A DNA stretch of 64,000 nt. Origin: Calliopsis andreniformis. Taxonomy: Eukaryota > Arthropoda > Insecta > Hymenoptera > Andrenidae. Positions within the stretch are counted from its first letter, which is position 1, and every line of letters begins with the position of its first letter. The stretch spans positions 19,486,001-19,550,000 of the forward strand of contig NW_027480422.1 of assembly GCF_051401765.1 (NCBI RefSeq). Direction: 5' to 3'. Positions 13,401 to 27,515 of the stretch are shown one piece after another. Below the pieces are notes generated by a model. That model was given only the letters and a program-made list of their open reading frames with translations. It ran no database searches and had not been told where the DNA came from. The translations under genes and the position numbers were made by a program.

Positions 13401-14949
13401 ACCTTTACTTTCACACTGGTTGCAATTATTCGTTTTATACAGTGGGAAAACTGTTCTATTTATTTTGTATTTTATGCTTCGGGCGTTTTCATCTAAGGCC
13501 CTAACTACTCGATCTGGTGCAGCAACGCTATAAAGTGAAGCCTAGGTTGCCCTGAACGTAGAAATGACCATTACCTTCACACTGCTTGCAATTATACATT
13601 CTATACAATGGAAAACCTGTGGTACTTATGTTGTATTTTATTCTTCTGGCGTTGAATTCTAAGTCCATAGCTATTCGATCTGGTGAAGCAACGCTCTAGA
13701 GTGAAGCATAGGTTGCCCGGAACGTAGAAATGACCATTACCTTCACACTGCTTGCTGTTATACATTTTATACGATGGAAAAACTGTTCTACATATGGTGT
13801 ATTATATTCTTCTGGCGCTGAATTCTATGTCCCTAGCTATTCGATCTGGTGGACCTATGCCCTAGAGTGAAGCCTAGGTTACCCGGAACATAGAAATGAC
13901 TAGTGCTTTCACACTGGTTGCAGCTTTCCAGTTATACGATGGAAAAACTGTTGCATTTTTATTGTATTTTATGCTTCAGGCGTTGTACTCAAAGTCCCTA
14001 ACTAATCGATCTGGTGGAGCAACGCCCTGGAGTTAAGCCTAGGTTGCCCGGAAGGTAGAAATGACCATAACTTTCACACTGTTTGCAATCATTCATATTA
14101 TACGATGGAAAAGCTGTTGTATTTATATTGGATTTTATGCTTCTGGCGTTGACTTCATAGGCCCTAGCTATTCGATCTGGTGGAGCAACGCCCTGGAGTT
14201 AACCCTAGGTTGCCCGGAACGTAGAAATGACCATAACTTTCACACTGGTTGCAATTATTCGTTTTATACAATGGAAAAACTATTCTATTTATTTTGTATT
14301 TTATGCTTCGGGCGTTGACATCTAAGGCCCTAACTATTCGATCTGGTGCAGCGACGCTCTAGAATGAAGCCTAGGTTGCACGGAACTTAGAATTGACCAG
14401 TACCTTCACACTGCTTGCAATTATACATTTTATACGATGGAAAAACTGTGGTACTTATGTTGTATTTTATTCTTCTGGCGTTGAATTCTAAGTCCATAGC
14501 TATTCGATCTGGTGGAGTTACGCCCTAGAGTGAAGCCTAGGTTACCCGGAACATAGAAATGACTAGTGCTTTCACACTGGTTGCAGCTTTCCAGTTATAC
14601 GATGGAAAAACTGTTGCATTTTTATTGTATTTTATGCTTCAGGCGTTGTACTCAAAGTCCCTAACTAATCGATCTGGTGGAGCAACGCCCTGGAGTTAAG
14701 CCTAGGTTGCCCGGAAGGTAGAAATGACCATAACTTTCACACTGTTTGCAATCATACATATTATACGATGGAAAAGCTGTTGTATTTATATTGTGTTTTA
14801 TGCTTCTGGAGTTGACCTCTAAGGCCGTAGCTATTCGGCGTGGTGGAGCAACGCCCAAGAGTGAAACCTAGGTTGCCGGGAACGCGGAAATGACCATTAC
14901 TTTCACACTGTTTGCAATTATTCATATTATACAGTGGAAAAACTGTTCT

Positions 14950-15788
14950 ATTTATTTTGTATTTTATGCTTCGGGCGTTTTCATCTAAGGCCCTAACTAC
15001 TCGATCTGGTGCAGCAACGCTCTAAAGTGAAGCCTAGGTTGCCCGGAACGTAGAAATGACCATTACCTTCACACTGCTTGCAATTATACATTCTATACAA
15101 TGGAAAAACTGTGGTACTTATGTTGTATTTTATTCTTCTGGCGTTGAATTCTAAGTCCATAGCTATTCGATCTGGTGGAGCTACGCCCTAGAGTGAAGCC
15201 TAGGTTACCCGGTACATATAAATGACCAGTACTTTCACACTGGTTGCAGGTTTCCTGTTATACGATGGAAAAACTGTTGCATTTTTATTGTATTTTATGC
15301 TTCTGGCGTCGTATTCAAAGTCCCTATCTATTCGATCTGGTGGAGCAACGCCCTGGAGTTAAGCCTAGATTGCCCGGAACGTAGAAATGACCATAACTTT
15401 CACACTGTTTGCAATCATTCATATTATACGATGGAAAAGCTGTTGTATTTATATTGTATTTTATGCCTCTGGAGTTGACTTCTAAGGCCGTAGCTATTCG
15501 GTGTGGTGGAGCAACGCACAAGAGTGAAACCTAGGTTCGCGGGAACGCAGAAATGACCATTACTTTCACACTGTTTGCAATTATTCATATTATACAGTGG
15601 AAAAACTGTTGTATTTATATTGTATTTTATGCTTCTGGCATTGACTTCTAAGGCCCTAACTATTCGATGTGGTGGAGGAACGCCCTAGAGTGAAGCCTAG
15701 GTTGCCCGGAACGTAGAAATGACCATAGCCTTCACACTGGTTGCAATTATTCCTGTTATACAAGGGAAAAACTGTTGTATTTATATTG
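14950..15788 (+). repeat. 12-mer HOR block, copy 1
   Basis: About five monomers matching 16939-17777 at an offset of 1,989 bp. It begins in the monomer with GGGCGTTTTCATC (14973 and 16962) and ends after ACAAGGGAAAAACTG, where TATATTATGC and TATTTTATGC diverge. Confidence 0.8.
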
Positions 15789-16938
15789 TATATTATGCTT
15801 CTGGCGTTGACTTCTTAGGCCCTAGCTATTCGATCTGGTGGAGCAACGCCCTAGAGTGAAGCCTAGGTTGCCCGGAACGTAGAAATGACCATTACCTTCA
15901 CACTGTTTGCGATTATTCGTTTTATACACTGGAAAAACTGTTCTATTGGTTTTGTATTTTATGCTTCGGGCGTTGAATTCTAAGTCTAGAGCTATTCGAT
16001 CTTGTGGAGCAGCGCCCTAGAGTGATGCCTAGGTTATCCGGAACATAGAAATGACCAGTACTTTCACACTGGTTGTAGCTTTCCTGTTATGCGATGGTAA
16101 AACTGTTGCATTTTTACTGTATTTTGTGCTTCTGGCGTTGTATTCAAAGTCCCTAACTATTCGATCTGGTGGAGCAACGCCCTGGAGTTAAGCCTAGGTT
16201 GCCCGGAACGTAGAAATGACCATAACTTTCACACTGTTTGCAATCATTCACTTTATACGATGGAAAAGCTGTTGTATTTATATTGTATTTTATGCTTCTG
16301 GAGTTGACTTCTAAGGCCGTAGCTATTCGATGTGGTGGAGCAACGCCCAAGAGTGAAACCTAGGTTGCCCGGAACGTAGAAATGACCATTACTTTCACAC
16401 TGGTTGCAATAACTCCTTTTATCCGATGGAAAAACTGTTGCATCGTTATTGTATTTTATGCTTCTGGCGTTAAATTCTAAGTCCCTAACTATGCGATCTG
16501 GTGGAGCAACGCCCTGTAGTTAAGCCTAGGTTGCGCGGAACGTAGAAATGACCATTACCTTCACACTGCTTGCAATTATACATTCTATACAATGGAAAAA
16601 CTGTGGTACTTATGTTGTATTTTATTCTTCTGGCGTTGAATTCTAAGTCCATAGCTATTCGATCTGGTGGAGCTACGCCCTAGAGTGAAGCCTAGGTTAC
16701 CCGGAACATAGAAATGACCAGTACTTTCACACTGGTTGCAGGTTTCCTGTTATACGATGGAAAAACTGTTGCATTTTTATTGTATTTTATTCTTCTGGCG
16801 TTGTAATCAAAGTCCCTAACTATTCGATCTGGTGGAGCAGCGCCCTGGAGTTAAGCCTAGGTTGCCCGGAACGTAGAAATGACCATAACTTTCACACTGG
16901 TTGCAATTATTCGTTTTATACAATGGAAAAACTGTTCT

Positions 16939-17777
16939 ATTTATTTTGTATTTTATGCTTCGGGCGTTTTCATCTAAGGCCCTAACTACTCGATCTGGTG
17001 CAGCAACGCTCTAAAGTGAAGCCTAGGTTGCCCGGAACGTAGAAATGACCATTACCTTCACACTGCTTGCAATTATACATTCTATACAATGGAAAAACTG
17101 TGGTACTTATGTTGTATTTTATTCTTCTGGCGTTGAATTCTAAGTCCATAGCTATTCGATCTGGTGGAGCTACGCCCTAGAGTGAAGCCTAGGTTACCCG
17201 GTACATAGAAATGACCAGTACTTTCACACTGGTTGCAGGTTTCCTGTTATACGATGGAAAAACTGTTGCATTTTTATTGTATTTTATGCTTCTGGCGTCG
17301 TATTCAAAGTCCCTATCTATTCGATCTGGTGGAGCAACGCCCTGGAGTTAAGCCTAGGTTGCCCGGAACGTAGAAATGACCATAACTTTCACACTGTTTG
17401 CAATCATTCATATTATACGATGGAAAAGCTGTTGTATTTATATTGTATTTTATGCTTCTCGAGTTGACTTCTAAGGCCGTAGCTATTCGGTGTGGTGGAG
17501 CAACGCCCAAGAGTGAAACCTAGGTTGCCGGGAACGCAGAAATGACCATTACTTTCACACGGTTTGCAATTATTCATATTATACAGTGGACAAACTGTTG
17601 TATTTATATTGTATTTTATGCTTCTGGCATTGACTTCTAAGGCCCTAACTATTCGATGTGGTGGAGGAACGCCCTAGAGTGAAGCCTAGCTTGCCCGGAA
17701 CGTAGAAATGACCATAGCCTTCACACTGGTTGCAATTATTCCTGTTATACAAGGGAAAAACTGTTGTATTTATATTG
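16939..17777 (+). repeat. 12-mer HOR block, copy 2
   Basis: Partner of 14950-15788. Beyond its end the sequence follows 16300 onward instead (offset 1,492 bp, 9 monomers; GGAGTTGACTTC at 16300 and 17792), so a 9-mer repeat adjoins the 12-mer. Confidence 0.8.
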
Positions 17778-18084
17778 TATTTTATGCTTCTGGAGTTGAC
17801 TTCTAAGGCCGTAGCTATTCGATGTGGTGGAGCAACGCCCAAGAGTGAAACCTAGGTTGCCCGGAACGTAGAAATGACCATTACTTTCACACTGGTTGCA
17901 ATTACTCCTTTTATCCGATGGAAAAACTGTTGCATCGTTATTGTGTTTTATGCTTCTGGCGTTAAATTCTAAGTCCCTAACTATGCGATCTGGTGGAGCA
18001 ACGCCCTGTAGTTAAGCCTAGGTTGCGCGGAACGTAGAAATGACCATTACCTTCACACTGCTTGCAATTATACATTCTACACAA

Positions 18085-18614
18085 TGGAAAAACTGTTGTA
18101 CATATGTTGTATTATATTCTTCTGGCGCTGAATTCTAAGTCCCTAGCTATTCGATCTGGTGGAGCAACGCCCTAGAGTGAAGCCTAGGTTACTGGGAACA
18201 TAGAAATGACCAGTACTTTCACACTGGTTGCAGTTATTCCAGTTATACGATGTAAAAACTGTTGCATTTTTATTGTATTTTAAGCCTCTGGTGTTGACTT
18301 CTAAGTTCCTAGCTATTCGATCTGGTAGAGCAACGCCCAAGAGTGAAACGTAGGTTGCCGGGAACGCAGAAATGACCATTACTTTCACACTGTTTGCAAT
18401 TATTCATATTATACAGTGGAAAAACTGTTGTATTTATATTGTATTTTATGCTTCTGGCATTGACTTCTAAGGCCCTAACTATTCGATGTGTTGGAGGAAC
18501 GCCCAAGAGAGAAGCCAAGGTTGCCCGGAACGTAGAAATGACCATAGGCTTCACACTGGTTGCAATTATTCCTGTTATACAAGGGAAAAACTGTTTTATT
18601 TATATTGTGTATTA
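18085..18614 (+). repeat. 13-mer HOR block, copy 1
   Basis: About 3.2 monomers matching 20241-20770 at an offset of 2,156 bp. Shared variants include TTGTACATATGTTG, GGCGCTGAATTC, TCTGGTAGAGC and ACCATAGGCTTC. A third, partial copy of its first part lies near 22376. Confidence 0.8.
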
Positions 18615-18779
18615 TGCTTCTGGCGTTGACTTCATAGGCCCTAGCTATTCGATCTGTTGGAGCAACGCCCTGGAGTTAACCCTAGGTTGCCCGGAACGTA
18701 GAAATGACCATAACTTTCACACTGGTTGCAATTATTCGTTTTATACAATGGAAAAACTATTCTATTTATTTTGTATTTT

Positions 18780-19541
18780 ATGCTTCGGGCGTTGACATCT
18801 AAGGGCCTAACTATTCGATCTGGTGCAGCGACGCTCTAGAATGAAGCCTAGGTTGCCCGGAACTTAGAAATGACCAGTACCTTCACACTGCTTGCAATTA
18901 TACATTTTATACGATGGAAAAACTGTGGTACTTATGTTGTATTTTATTCTTCTGGCGTTGAATTCTAAGTCCATAGCTATTCGATCTGGTGGAGTTACGC
19001 CCTAGAGTGAAGCCTAGGTTACCCGGAACATAGAAATGACCAGTACTTTCACACTGGTTGCAGCTTTCCTGTTATACGATGGAAAAACTGTTGCATTTTT
19101 ATTGTATTTTATGCTTCTGGCGTTGTAATCAAAGTCCCTAACTATTCGATCTGGTGGAGCAGCGCCCTGGAGTTAAGCCTAGGTTGCCCGGAACGTAGAA
19201 ATGACCATAACTTTCACACTGGTTGCAATTATTCGTTTTATACAATGGAAAAACTGTTCTATTTATTTTGTATTTTATGCTTCGGGCGTTTTCATCTAAG
19301 GCCCTAACTACTCTATCTGGTGCAGCAACGCTCTAAAGTGAAGCCTAGGTTGCCCGGAACGTAGAAATGACCATTACCTTCACACTGCTTGCAATTATAC
19401 ATTCTATACAATGGAAAAACTGTGGTACTTATGTTGTATTTTATTCTTCTGGCGTTGAATTCTAAGTCCATAGCTATTCGATCTGGTGGAGCTACGCCCT
19501 AGAGTGAAGCCTAGGTTACCCGGTACATAGAAATGACCATT
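18780..19541 (+). repeat. 12-mer HOR block B, copy 1
   Basis: Matches 20770-21531 at an offset of 1,990 bp. Shared marks include GCAGCGACGCTCTAG (18825 and 20815) and GGTGGAGTTACGCC. Copy 2 carries GTCGAC where copy 1 has GTTGAC. Confidence 0.8.
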
Positions 19542-20240
19542 ACTTTCACACTGATTGCAATTATTCATATTATACAGTGGAAAAACTGTTGTATTTATAT
19601 TGTATTTTATGCTTCTGGCATTGACTTCTAAGGCCCTAACTATTCGATGTGGTGGAGGAACGCCCTAGAGTGAAGCCTAGGTTGCCCGGAACGTAGAAAT
19701 GACCATAGCCTTCACACTGGTTGCAATTATTCCTGTTATACAAGGGAAAAACTGTTGTATTTATATTGTATATTATGCTTCGGGCGTTGACATCTAAGGC
19801 CCTAACTATTCGATCTGGTGGAGCAACGCCCTGTAGTTAAGCCTAGGTTGCGCGGAACGTAGAAATGACCATTACCTTCACACTGCTTGCAATTATACAT
19901 TCTATACAATGGAAAAACTGTGGTACTTATGTTGTATTTTATTCTTCTGGCGTTGAATTCTAAGTCCATAGCTAGTCGATCTGGTGGAGCTACGCCCTAG
20001 AGTGAAGCCTAGGTTACCCGGAACATAGAAATGACCAGTACTTTCACACTGGTTGCAGGTTTCCTGTTATACTATGGAAAAACTGTTGCATTTTTATTGT
20101 ATTTTATGCTTCTAGCGTCGTATTCAAAGTCCCTATCTATTCGATCTGGTGGAGCAACGCCCTGGACTTAAGCCTAGGTTGCCCGGAACGTAGAAATGAC
20201 CATTACCTTCACACTGCTTGCTGTTATACATTTTATACGA

Positions 20241-20770
20241 TGGAAAAACTGTTGTACATATGTTGTATTATATTCTTCTGGCGCTGAATTCTAAGTCCCT
20301 AGCTATTCGATCTGGTGGAGCAACGCCCTAGAGTGAAGCCTAGGTTACCGGGAACATAGAAATGACCTGTACTTTCACACTGGTTGCAGTTAGTCCTGTT
20401 ATACGATGTAAAAACTGTTGCATTTTTATTGTATTTTAAGCCTCTGGTGTTGACTTCTAAGTCCCTAGCTATTCGATCTGGTAGAGCAACGCCAAAGAGT
20501 GAAACCTAGGTTGCCGGGAACACAGAAATGACCATTACTTTCACACTGTTTGCAATTATTCATATTATACAGTGGAAAAACTGTTGTATTTATATTGTAT
20601 TTTATGCTTCTGGCATTGACTTCTAAGGCCCTAACTATTCGATGTGGTGGAGGAACGCCCAAGAGTGAAGCCTAGGTTGCCCGGAACGTAGAAATGACCA
20701 TAGGCTTCACACTGGTTGCAATTATTCCTGTTATACAAGGGAAAAACTGTTGTATTTATATTGTGTATTA
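20241..20770 (+). repeat. 13-mer HOR block, copy 2
   Basis: Partner of 18085-18614. It is joined directly to the 12-mer block at 20770, whose own partner at 18780 is separated from copy 1 by one extra monomer (18615-18779). Confidence 0.8.
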
Positions 20771-21531
20771 TGCTTCGGGCGTCGACATCTAAGGCCCTAA
20801 CTATTCGATCTGGTGCAGCGACGCTCTAGAATGAAGCCTAGGTTGCCCGGAACTTAGAAATGACCAGTACCTTCACACTGCTTGCAATTATGCATTTTAT
20901 ACGATGGAAAAACTGTGGTACTTATGTTGTACTTTATTCTTCTGGCGTTGAATTCTAAGTCCATAGCTATTCGATCTGGTGGAGTTACGCCCTAGAGTGA
21001 AGCCTAGGTTACCCGGAACATAGAAATGACCAGTACTTTCACACTGGTTGCAGCTTTCCTGTTATACCATGGAAAAACTGTTGCATTTTTATTGTACTTT
21101 ATGCTTCTGGCGTTGTAATCAAAGTCCCTAACTATTCGATCTGGTGGAGCAGCGCCCTGGAGTTAAGCCTAGGTTGCCCGGAACGTAGAAATGACCATAA
21201 CTTTCACACTGGTTGCAATTATTCGTTTTATACAATGGAAAAACTGTTCTATTTATTTTGTATTTTATGCTTCGGGCGTTTTCATCTAAGGCCGTAACTA
21301 CTCGATCTGGTGCAGCAACGCTCTAAAGTGAAGCCTAGGTTGCCCGGAACGTAGAAATGACCATTACCTTCACACTGCTTGCAATTATACATTCTATACA
21401 ATGGAAAAACTGTGGTACTTATGTTGTATTTTATTCTTCTCGCGTTGAATTCTAAGTCCATAGCTATTCGATCTGGTGGAGCTACGCCCTAGAGTGAAGC
21501 CTAGGTTACCCGGTACATAGAAATGACCAGT
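20770..21531 (+). repeat. 12-mer HOR block B, copy 2
   Basis: Partner of 18780-19541. The copies part after GGTACATAGAAATGACCA, where this copy continues GTACTTTC and the other TTACTTTC. Confidence 0.8.
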
Positions 21532-23089
21532 ACTTTCACACTGGTTGCAGGTTTCCTGTTATACGATGGAAAAACTGTTGCATTTTTATTGTATTTTATG
21601 CTTCTGGCGTCGTATTCGAAGTCCCTATCTATTCGATCTGGTGGAGCAACGCCCTGGAGTTAAGCCTAGGTTGCCCGGAACGTAGAAATGACCATAACTT
21701 TCACACTGTTTGCAATCATTCATATTATACGATGGAAGAGCTGTTGTATTTATATTGTATTTTATGCTTCTGGAGTTGACTTCTAAGGCCGTAGCTATTC
21801 GGTGTGGTGGAGCAACGCCCAAGAGTGAAACCTAGGTTGCCGGGAACGCAGAAATGACCATTACTTTCACACCGTTTGCAATTATTCATATTATACAGTG
21901 GAAAAACTGTTGTATTTATATTGTATTTTATGCTTCTGGCATTGACTTCTAAGGCCCTAACTATTCGATGTGGTGGAGGAAGGCCCTAGAGTGAACCCTA
22001 GGTTGCCCGGAACGTAGAAATGACCATAGCCTTCACACTGGTTGCAATTATACATTCTATACAATGGAAAAACTGTGGTACTTATGTTGTATTTTATTCT
22101 TCTGGCGTTGAATTCTAAGTCCATAGCTATTCGATCTGGTGGAGCTACGCCCTAGAGTGAAGCCTAGGTTACCCGGAACATAGAAATGACCAGTACTTTC
22201 ACACTGGTTGAAGGTTTCCTGTTATACGATGGAAAAACTGTTGCATTTTTATTGTATTTTATGCTTCTGGCGTCGTATTCAAAGTCCCTATCTATTCGAT
22301 CTGGTGGAGCAACGCCCTGGACTTAAGCCTAGGTTGCCCGCAACGTAGAAATGACCATTACCTTCACACTGCTTGCTGTTATACATTTTATACGATGGAA
22401 AAACTGTTGTACATATGTTGTATTATATTCTTCTGGCGCTGAATTCTAAGTCCCTAGCTATTCGATCTGGTGGAGCAACGCCCTAGTGTGAAGCCTAGGT
22501 TACCGGGAACATAGAAATGACCTGTACTTTCACACTGGTTGCAGTTATTCCTGTTATACGATGGAAAAACTGTTGCATTTTTATTGTATTTTAAGCCTCT
22601 GGTGTTGACTTCTAAGTCCCTAACTATTCGATCTGGTAGAGCAACGCCCTGGAGTTAAGCCTAGGTTGCCAAGAACGCAGAAATGATCATTATCTTCACA
22701 CTGTTTGCGATTATTCATTTTATACGATGGTAAAACTGTTGTACTTATGTTGTATTTTATTCTTCTGGCGTTGAATTCTAAGTCCCTAGCAATTCGATCT
22801 GGTGGAGCAACGCTCTAGAGTGAAGCCTAGGTTCCCCGGAACATAGAAATGACCAGTACTTTCACACTGGTTACAGCTTTCCTGTTATACGATGGAAAAA
22901 CTGTTGCATTTTTATTGTATTTTATGCTTCTGGCGTTGTATTCAAAGTCCCTAAGAATTCGATCTGGTGGAACAACGGCCTCGAGTTAAGGCTAGGTTGT
23001 CCGGAAAGTAGAAATGACCATAACTTTCACACTGTTTGCAATCATTCATTTTATGCGATGGAAAAGCTGTTGTATTTATATGGATTTTA

Positions 23090-25112
23090 TGCTTCTGGAG
23101 TTGACTTCTAAGGCCGCAGCTATTCGATGTGATGGAGCAACGCCCAAGAGTGAAGCGTAGGTTGCCCGGAACGTAGAAATGACCATTACTTTCACACTGG
23201 TTGCAACTATTCCTTTTATACGGAGGAAAAGCTGTTGTACTTATGTTGTATTTTAGGCTTCTGGCGTTGAATTCTAAGTCCCTAACTATTCGATCTGGTG
23301 GAGCTACGCCCTAGAGTGAAGCCTAGGTTACCCGGAACATAGAAATGACCAGTACTTTCACACTGGTTGCAGCTTTCCTGTTATACGATGGAAAAACTGT
23401 TTCATTTTTGTTGTATTTTGTGCTTCTGGCGTCGTATTCAAAGTCCCTATCTATTCGATCTGGTGGAGCAACGCCCTGGAGTTAAGCCTAGGTTGCCCGG
23501 AACGTAGAAATGACCATAACTTTGACACTGGTTGCAATTATTCCTGTTATACTATAGAAAAACTGTTGCATTTTTATAGTATTTTATGCTTCTGGCGTTA
23601 AATTCTAAGTCCCTAGCTATGCGATCTGGTGGAGCAACGCCCTACAGTTAAGAAAAGGTTGCCCGGAACGTAGAAATGACCTTTGCTTTCACACTCTTTG
23701 CAAATATACATTATATACGATGGAAATGCTGTTGTATTTATATTGTATTTTATGCATCTGGCGTTGGCTACTTAGACCCTAACTATTCGATCTTGGTCAA
23801 CAACGCCCTAGGGTGAAGCCTATGTCGCCCGGAACGTAGAAATGACCATAACATTCACACTGGTTGCAATTATTCGTTTTATACACTGGAAAAACTGTTC
23901 TATTGGTTTTGTATTTTGTGCTTCGGGCGTTGAATTCTAAGTCCCGAGCTATTCGATCTTGTGGAGCAGCGCCCTAGAGTGATGCCTAGGTTATCCGGAA
24001 CATAGAAATGACCAGTACTTTCACACTGGTTGTAGCTTTGCTGTTATGCGATGGTAAAACTGTTGCATTTTTACTGTATGTTGTGCTTCTGGCGTTGTAT
24101 TCAAAGTCCCTAACTATTCGATCTGGTGGAGCAACGCCCTGGAGTTAAGCCTAGGTTGACCGGAACGTAGAAATGATCATAACTTTCACACTGTTTGCAA
24201 TCATTCACTTTATACGATGGAAAAGCTGTTGTATTTATATTGTATTTCATGCTTCTGGAGCTGACTTCTAAGGCCGTAGCTATTCGATGTGGTGGAGCAA
24301 CGCCCAAGAGTGAAACCTAGGTTGCCCGGAACGTAGAAATGACCATTACCTTCACACTGTTTGCGATTATTCATTTTATACGATGGTAAAACTGTTGTCC
24401 TTATGTTGTATTTTATTCTTCTGGCGTTGAATTCTAAGTCCCTAGCTATTCGATCTGGTGGAGCAACACCCTAGGGTGAAGCCTAGGTTACCCGGAGCGT
24501 AGAAATGACCTGTACTTTCACACTGGTTGCAATTACTCCTGTTATACTATAGAAAAACTGTAGCATTTTTATAGTATTTTATGCTTCTGGCGTTAAATTC
24601 TAAGTCCCTAACTATGCGATCTGGTGGAGCAACGCCCTACAGTTAAGCCCAGTTGCCGGAACCTAGAAATGACCTTTACTTTCACACTGTTTCCAAATAT
24701 ACACTATATACGATGGAAAAGCTGTTGTATTTATATTGTATTTTATGCTTCTGGCGTTGACTTCTTAGGTCATAACAATTCGATATGGTGGAACAACGCC
24801 CTAGAGTGAAGCCTATGTTGCCTGGAACGTAGAAATGACCATAACTTTCAAACTGGTTGCAATTATTCGTTTTATACAATGGAAAAACTGTTCTATTTAT
24901 TTTGTAGTATATGCTTCGCGCGTTGACTTCTAAGGCCGTGACTATTCGATCTGGTGGAGCAACGCTCTTGAGTGAAGCCTAGGTTGCCCGGAACGTAGAA
25001 ATGACCATTACCTTAACACGACTTGCAATTATACATTTTATACGATGGAAAAACTGTTGTACTCATGTTGTATTTTATTCTTCTGGCGTTGAATTCTAAG
25101 TCCCTAGCTATT
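23090..25112 (+). repeat. Array segment 3: right flank block and shared patch
   Basis: About 12 monomers. Its first part repeats the 12330-13400 block: GCAACTATTCCTTTTATAC at 12427 and 23202, TTTCATTTTTGTTG near 12790 and 23400, and GTTGTCCTTATG near 13133 and 24402, with intervening gains and losses of monomers. Its end, 24678-25109, is copied at 27662-28093. No gene. Confidence 0.75.
24678..25109 (+). repeat. 432-bp patch, copy 1
   Basis: Nearly identical to 27662-28093 (offset 2,984 bp, 18 monomers), with three substitutions noticed. Marks include TTTCCAAATATACACTATAT, GGTCATAACAATTCG and GTAGTATATGCTTCGCGCG. The sequences outside both ends differ. Confidence 0.82.
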
Positions 25113-27515
25113 CGATCTGGTGGAGCAACACCCTAGAGTGAAGCCTAGGTTACCCGGAACGTAGAAATGACCAGTACTTTCACACTGGTTGCAGTTATTC
25201 CTGTTATAGGATGGAAAAACTGTTGCATTTTTATTGTATTTTATGCTACTGGCGCTGACTCCTAAGTCTCTAGCTATTCGATCTGGTGGTGCAAGGCCCT
25301 AGAGCGAAGCCTAGGTTGCCCGGAACGTGGAAATGACCATAACTTTAACACTGGTTGCAATTATTCCTGTTATACTATAGAAAAACTGTTGCATTTTTAT
25401 AGTATTTTATGCTTCTGGCGTTAAATTCTAAGTCCCTAACTATGCGATCTGGTGGAGCAACGCCCTACAGTTAAGCAAAGGTTGCCCGGAACGTAGAAAT
25501 GACCTTTGCTTTCACACTCTTTGCATATATACATAATATACGACGGAAAAGCTGTTGTATTTATATTGTATTTTATGCATCTGGCGTTGGCTACTTAGGC
25601 CCTAACTATTCGATCTGGTGCAACAACGCCCTAGAGTGAAGCCTAGGTCGCCCGCAACGTAGAAATGACCATAACTTTCACACTGGTTGCAATTATTCGT
25701 TTTATACAATGGAAAAACTGTTCTATTTATTTTGTATTTTATGCTTCGGGCGTTGACGTCTAAGGCCCTAACTATTCGATCTGGTGAAGCAACGCTCTAG
25801 AGTGAACCATAGGTTGCCCGGAACGTAGAAATGACCATTACCTTCACACTGCTTGCTGTTATACATTTTATGCGATGGAAAAACTGTTGTACATATGGTG
25901 TATTATATTCTTCTGGCGCTGAATTCTATGTCCCTAGCTATTCGATCTGGTGGACCGATGCCCTAGAGTGAAGCCTAGGTTACCCGGAACATAGAAATCA
26001 CTAGTGCTTTCACACTGGTTGCAGCTTTCCAGTTATACGATGGAAAAACTGTTGCATTTTTATTGTGTTTCATGCTTCAGGCGTTGTACTCAAAGTCCCT
26101 AACTAATCGATCTGGTGGAGCAACGCCCTGGAGTTAAGCCTAGGTTGCCCGGAACGTAGAAATGAGCATAACTTTCACACTGGTTGCAATTATTCGTTTT
26201 ATACAATGGAAAAACTGTTCTATTTATTTTGTATTTTATGCTTCGGGCGTTGACGTCTAAGGCCCTAACTATTCGATCTGGTGAAGCAACGCTCTAGAGT
26301 GAAGCATAGGTTGCCCGGAACGTAGAAATGACCATTACCTTCACACTGCTTGCTGTTATACATTTTATACGATGGAAAAACTGTTGTACATATGGTGTAT
26401 TATATTCTTCTGGCGCTGAATTCTATGTCCCTAGCTATTCGATCTGGTGGACCTATGCCCTAGAGTGAAGCCTAGGTTACCCGGAACATAGAAATGACTA
26501 GTGCTTTCACACTGGTTGCAGCTTTCCAGTTATACGATGGAAAAACTGTTGCATTTTTATTGTATTTTATGCTTCAGGCGTTGTACTCAAAGTCCCTAAC
26601 TAATCTATCTGGTGGAGCAACGCCCTGGAGTTAAGCCTAGGTTGCCGGAAGGTAGAAATGACCATAACTTTCACACTGTTTGCAATCATTCATATTATAC
26701 GATGGAAAAGCTGTTGTATTTATATTGTATTTTATGCTTCTGGAGTTGACTTCTAAGGCCGTAGCTATTCGGCGTGGTGGAGCAACGCCCAAGAGTGAAA
26801 CCTAGGTTGCCGGGATCGCAGAAATGACCATTACTTTCACACTGTTTGCAATTATTCATATTATACAGTGGAAAAACTGTTGTATTTATATTGTATATTA
26901 TGCTTCTGGCATTGACTTCTAAGGCCCTAACTATTCGATGTGGTGGAGGAACGCCCAAGAGTGAAGCCTAGGTTGCCCGGAACGTAGAAGTGACCATAGG
27001 CTTCACACTGGTTGCAATTATTCCTGTTATACAAGGGAAAAACTGTTGTATTTATATTGTATATTATGCTTCTGGCGTTGACTTCATAGGCCCCAGCTAT
27101 TCGATCTGGTGGAGCAACGCCCTGGAGTTAAGCCTAGGTTGCCCGGAACGTAGAAATGACCATAACTTTCACACTGGTTGCAATTATTCGTTTTATACAA
27201 TGGAAAAACTATTCTATTTATTTTGTATTTTATGCTTCGGGCGTTGACATCTAAGGCCCTAACTATTCGATCTGGTGCAGCGACGCTCTAGAATGAAGCC
27301 TAGGTTGCCCGGAACGTAGAAATGACCAGTACCTTCACACTGCTTGCAATTATACATTTTATACGATGGAAAAACTGTGCTACTTATGTTGTATTTTATC
27401 CTTCTGGCGTTGAATTCTAAGTCCATAGCTATTCGATCTGGTGGAGTTACGCCCTAGAGTGAAGCCAAGGTTACCCGGAACATAGAAATGACCAGTACTT
27501 TCACACTGGTTGCAG
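25113..27515 (+). repeat. 21-mer-spaced duplication, arm 1 (2,403 bp)
   Basis: About 14.5 monomers matching 28593-30995 at a constant offset of 3,480 bp. Side-by-side reading shows about a dozen substitutions (for example near 25227, 25824, 25993, 26408, 26816, 26886, 27093 and 27266) and no indel, so identity is above 99%. Inside the arm, 25667-26160 and 26164-26657 are themselves a 3-monomer tandem duplication (offset 497 bp), and both arms share it. Confidence 0.9.

Larger units (their letters stand above)
13401..23089 (+). repeat. Array segment 3 body: overlapping 9- to 14-mer HORs
   Basis: About 58 monomers of the EcoRI-type family. Frequent variants are GTGGTACTTATGTTG with AAGTCCATAGC, GCGTTTTCATC with GGTGCAGC, GGCATTGAC with GGAGGAACG, and the shortened GCAGCTTTCC / GCAGGTTTCC. 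Block matches occur at offsets of 1,989-1,990 (12-mer), 1,492 (9-mer), 2,155-2,156 (13-mer) and 2,321 bp (14-mer), and they overlap, so no single HOR period describes the region. No gene. Confidence 0.82.

Noticed and set aside
18394..18795. The longest open frame (133 codons)
   Set aside because: It crosses more than two monomers and exists because substitutions removed the usual stops. Near-identical blocks (18780 against 20770) do not keep the frame intact.
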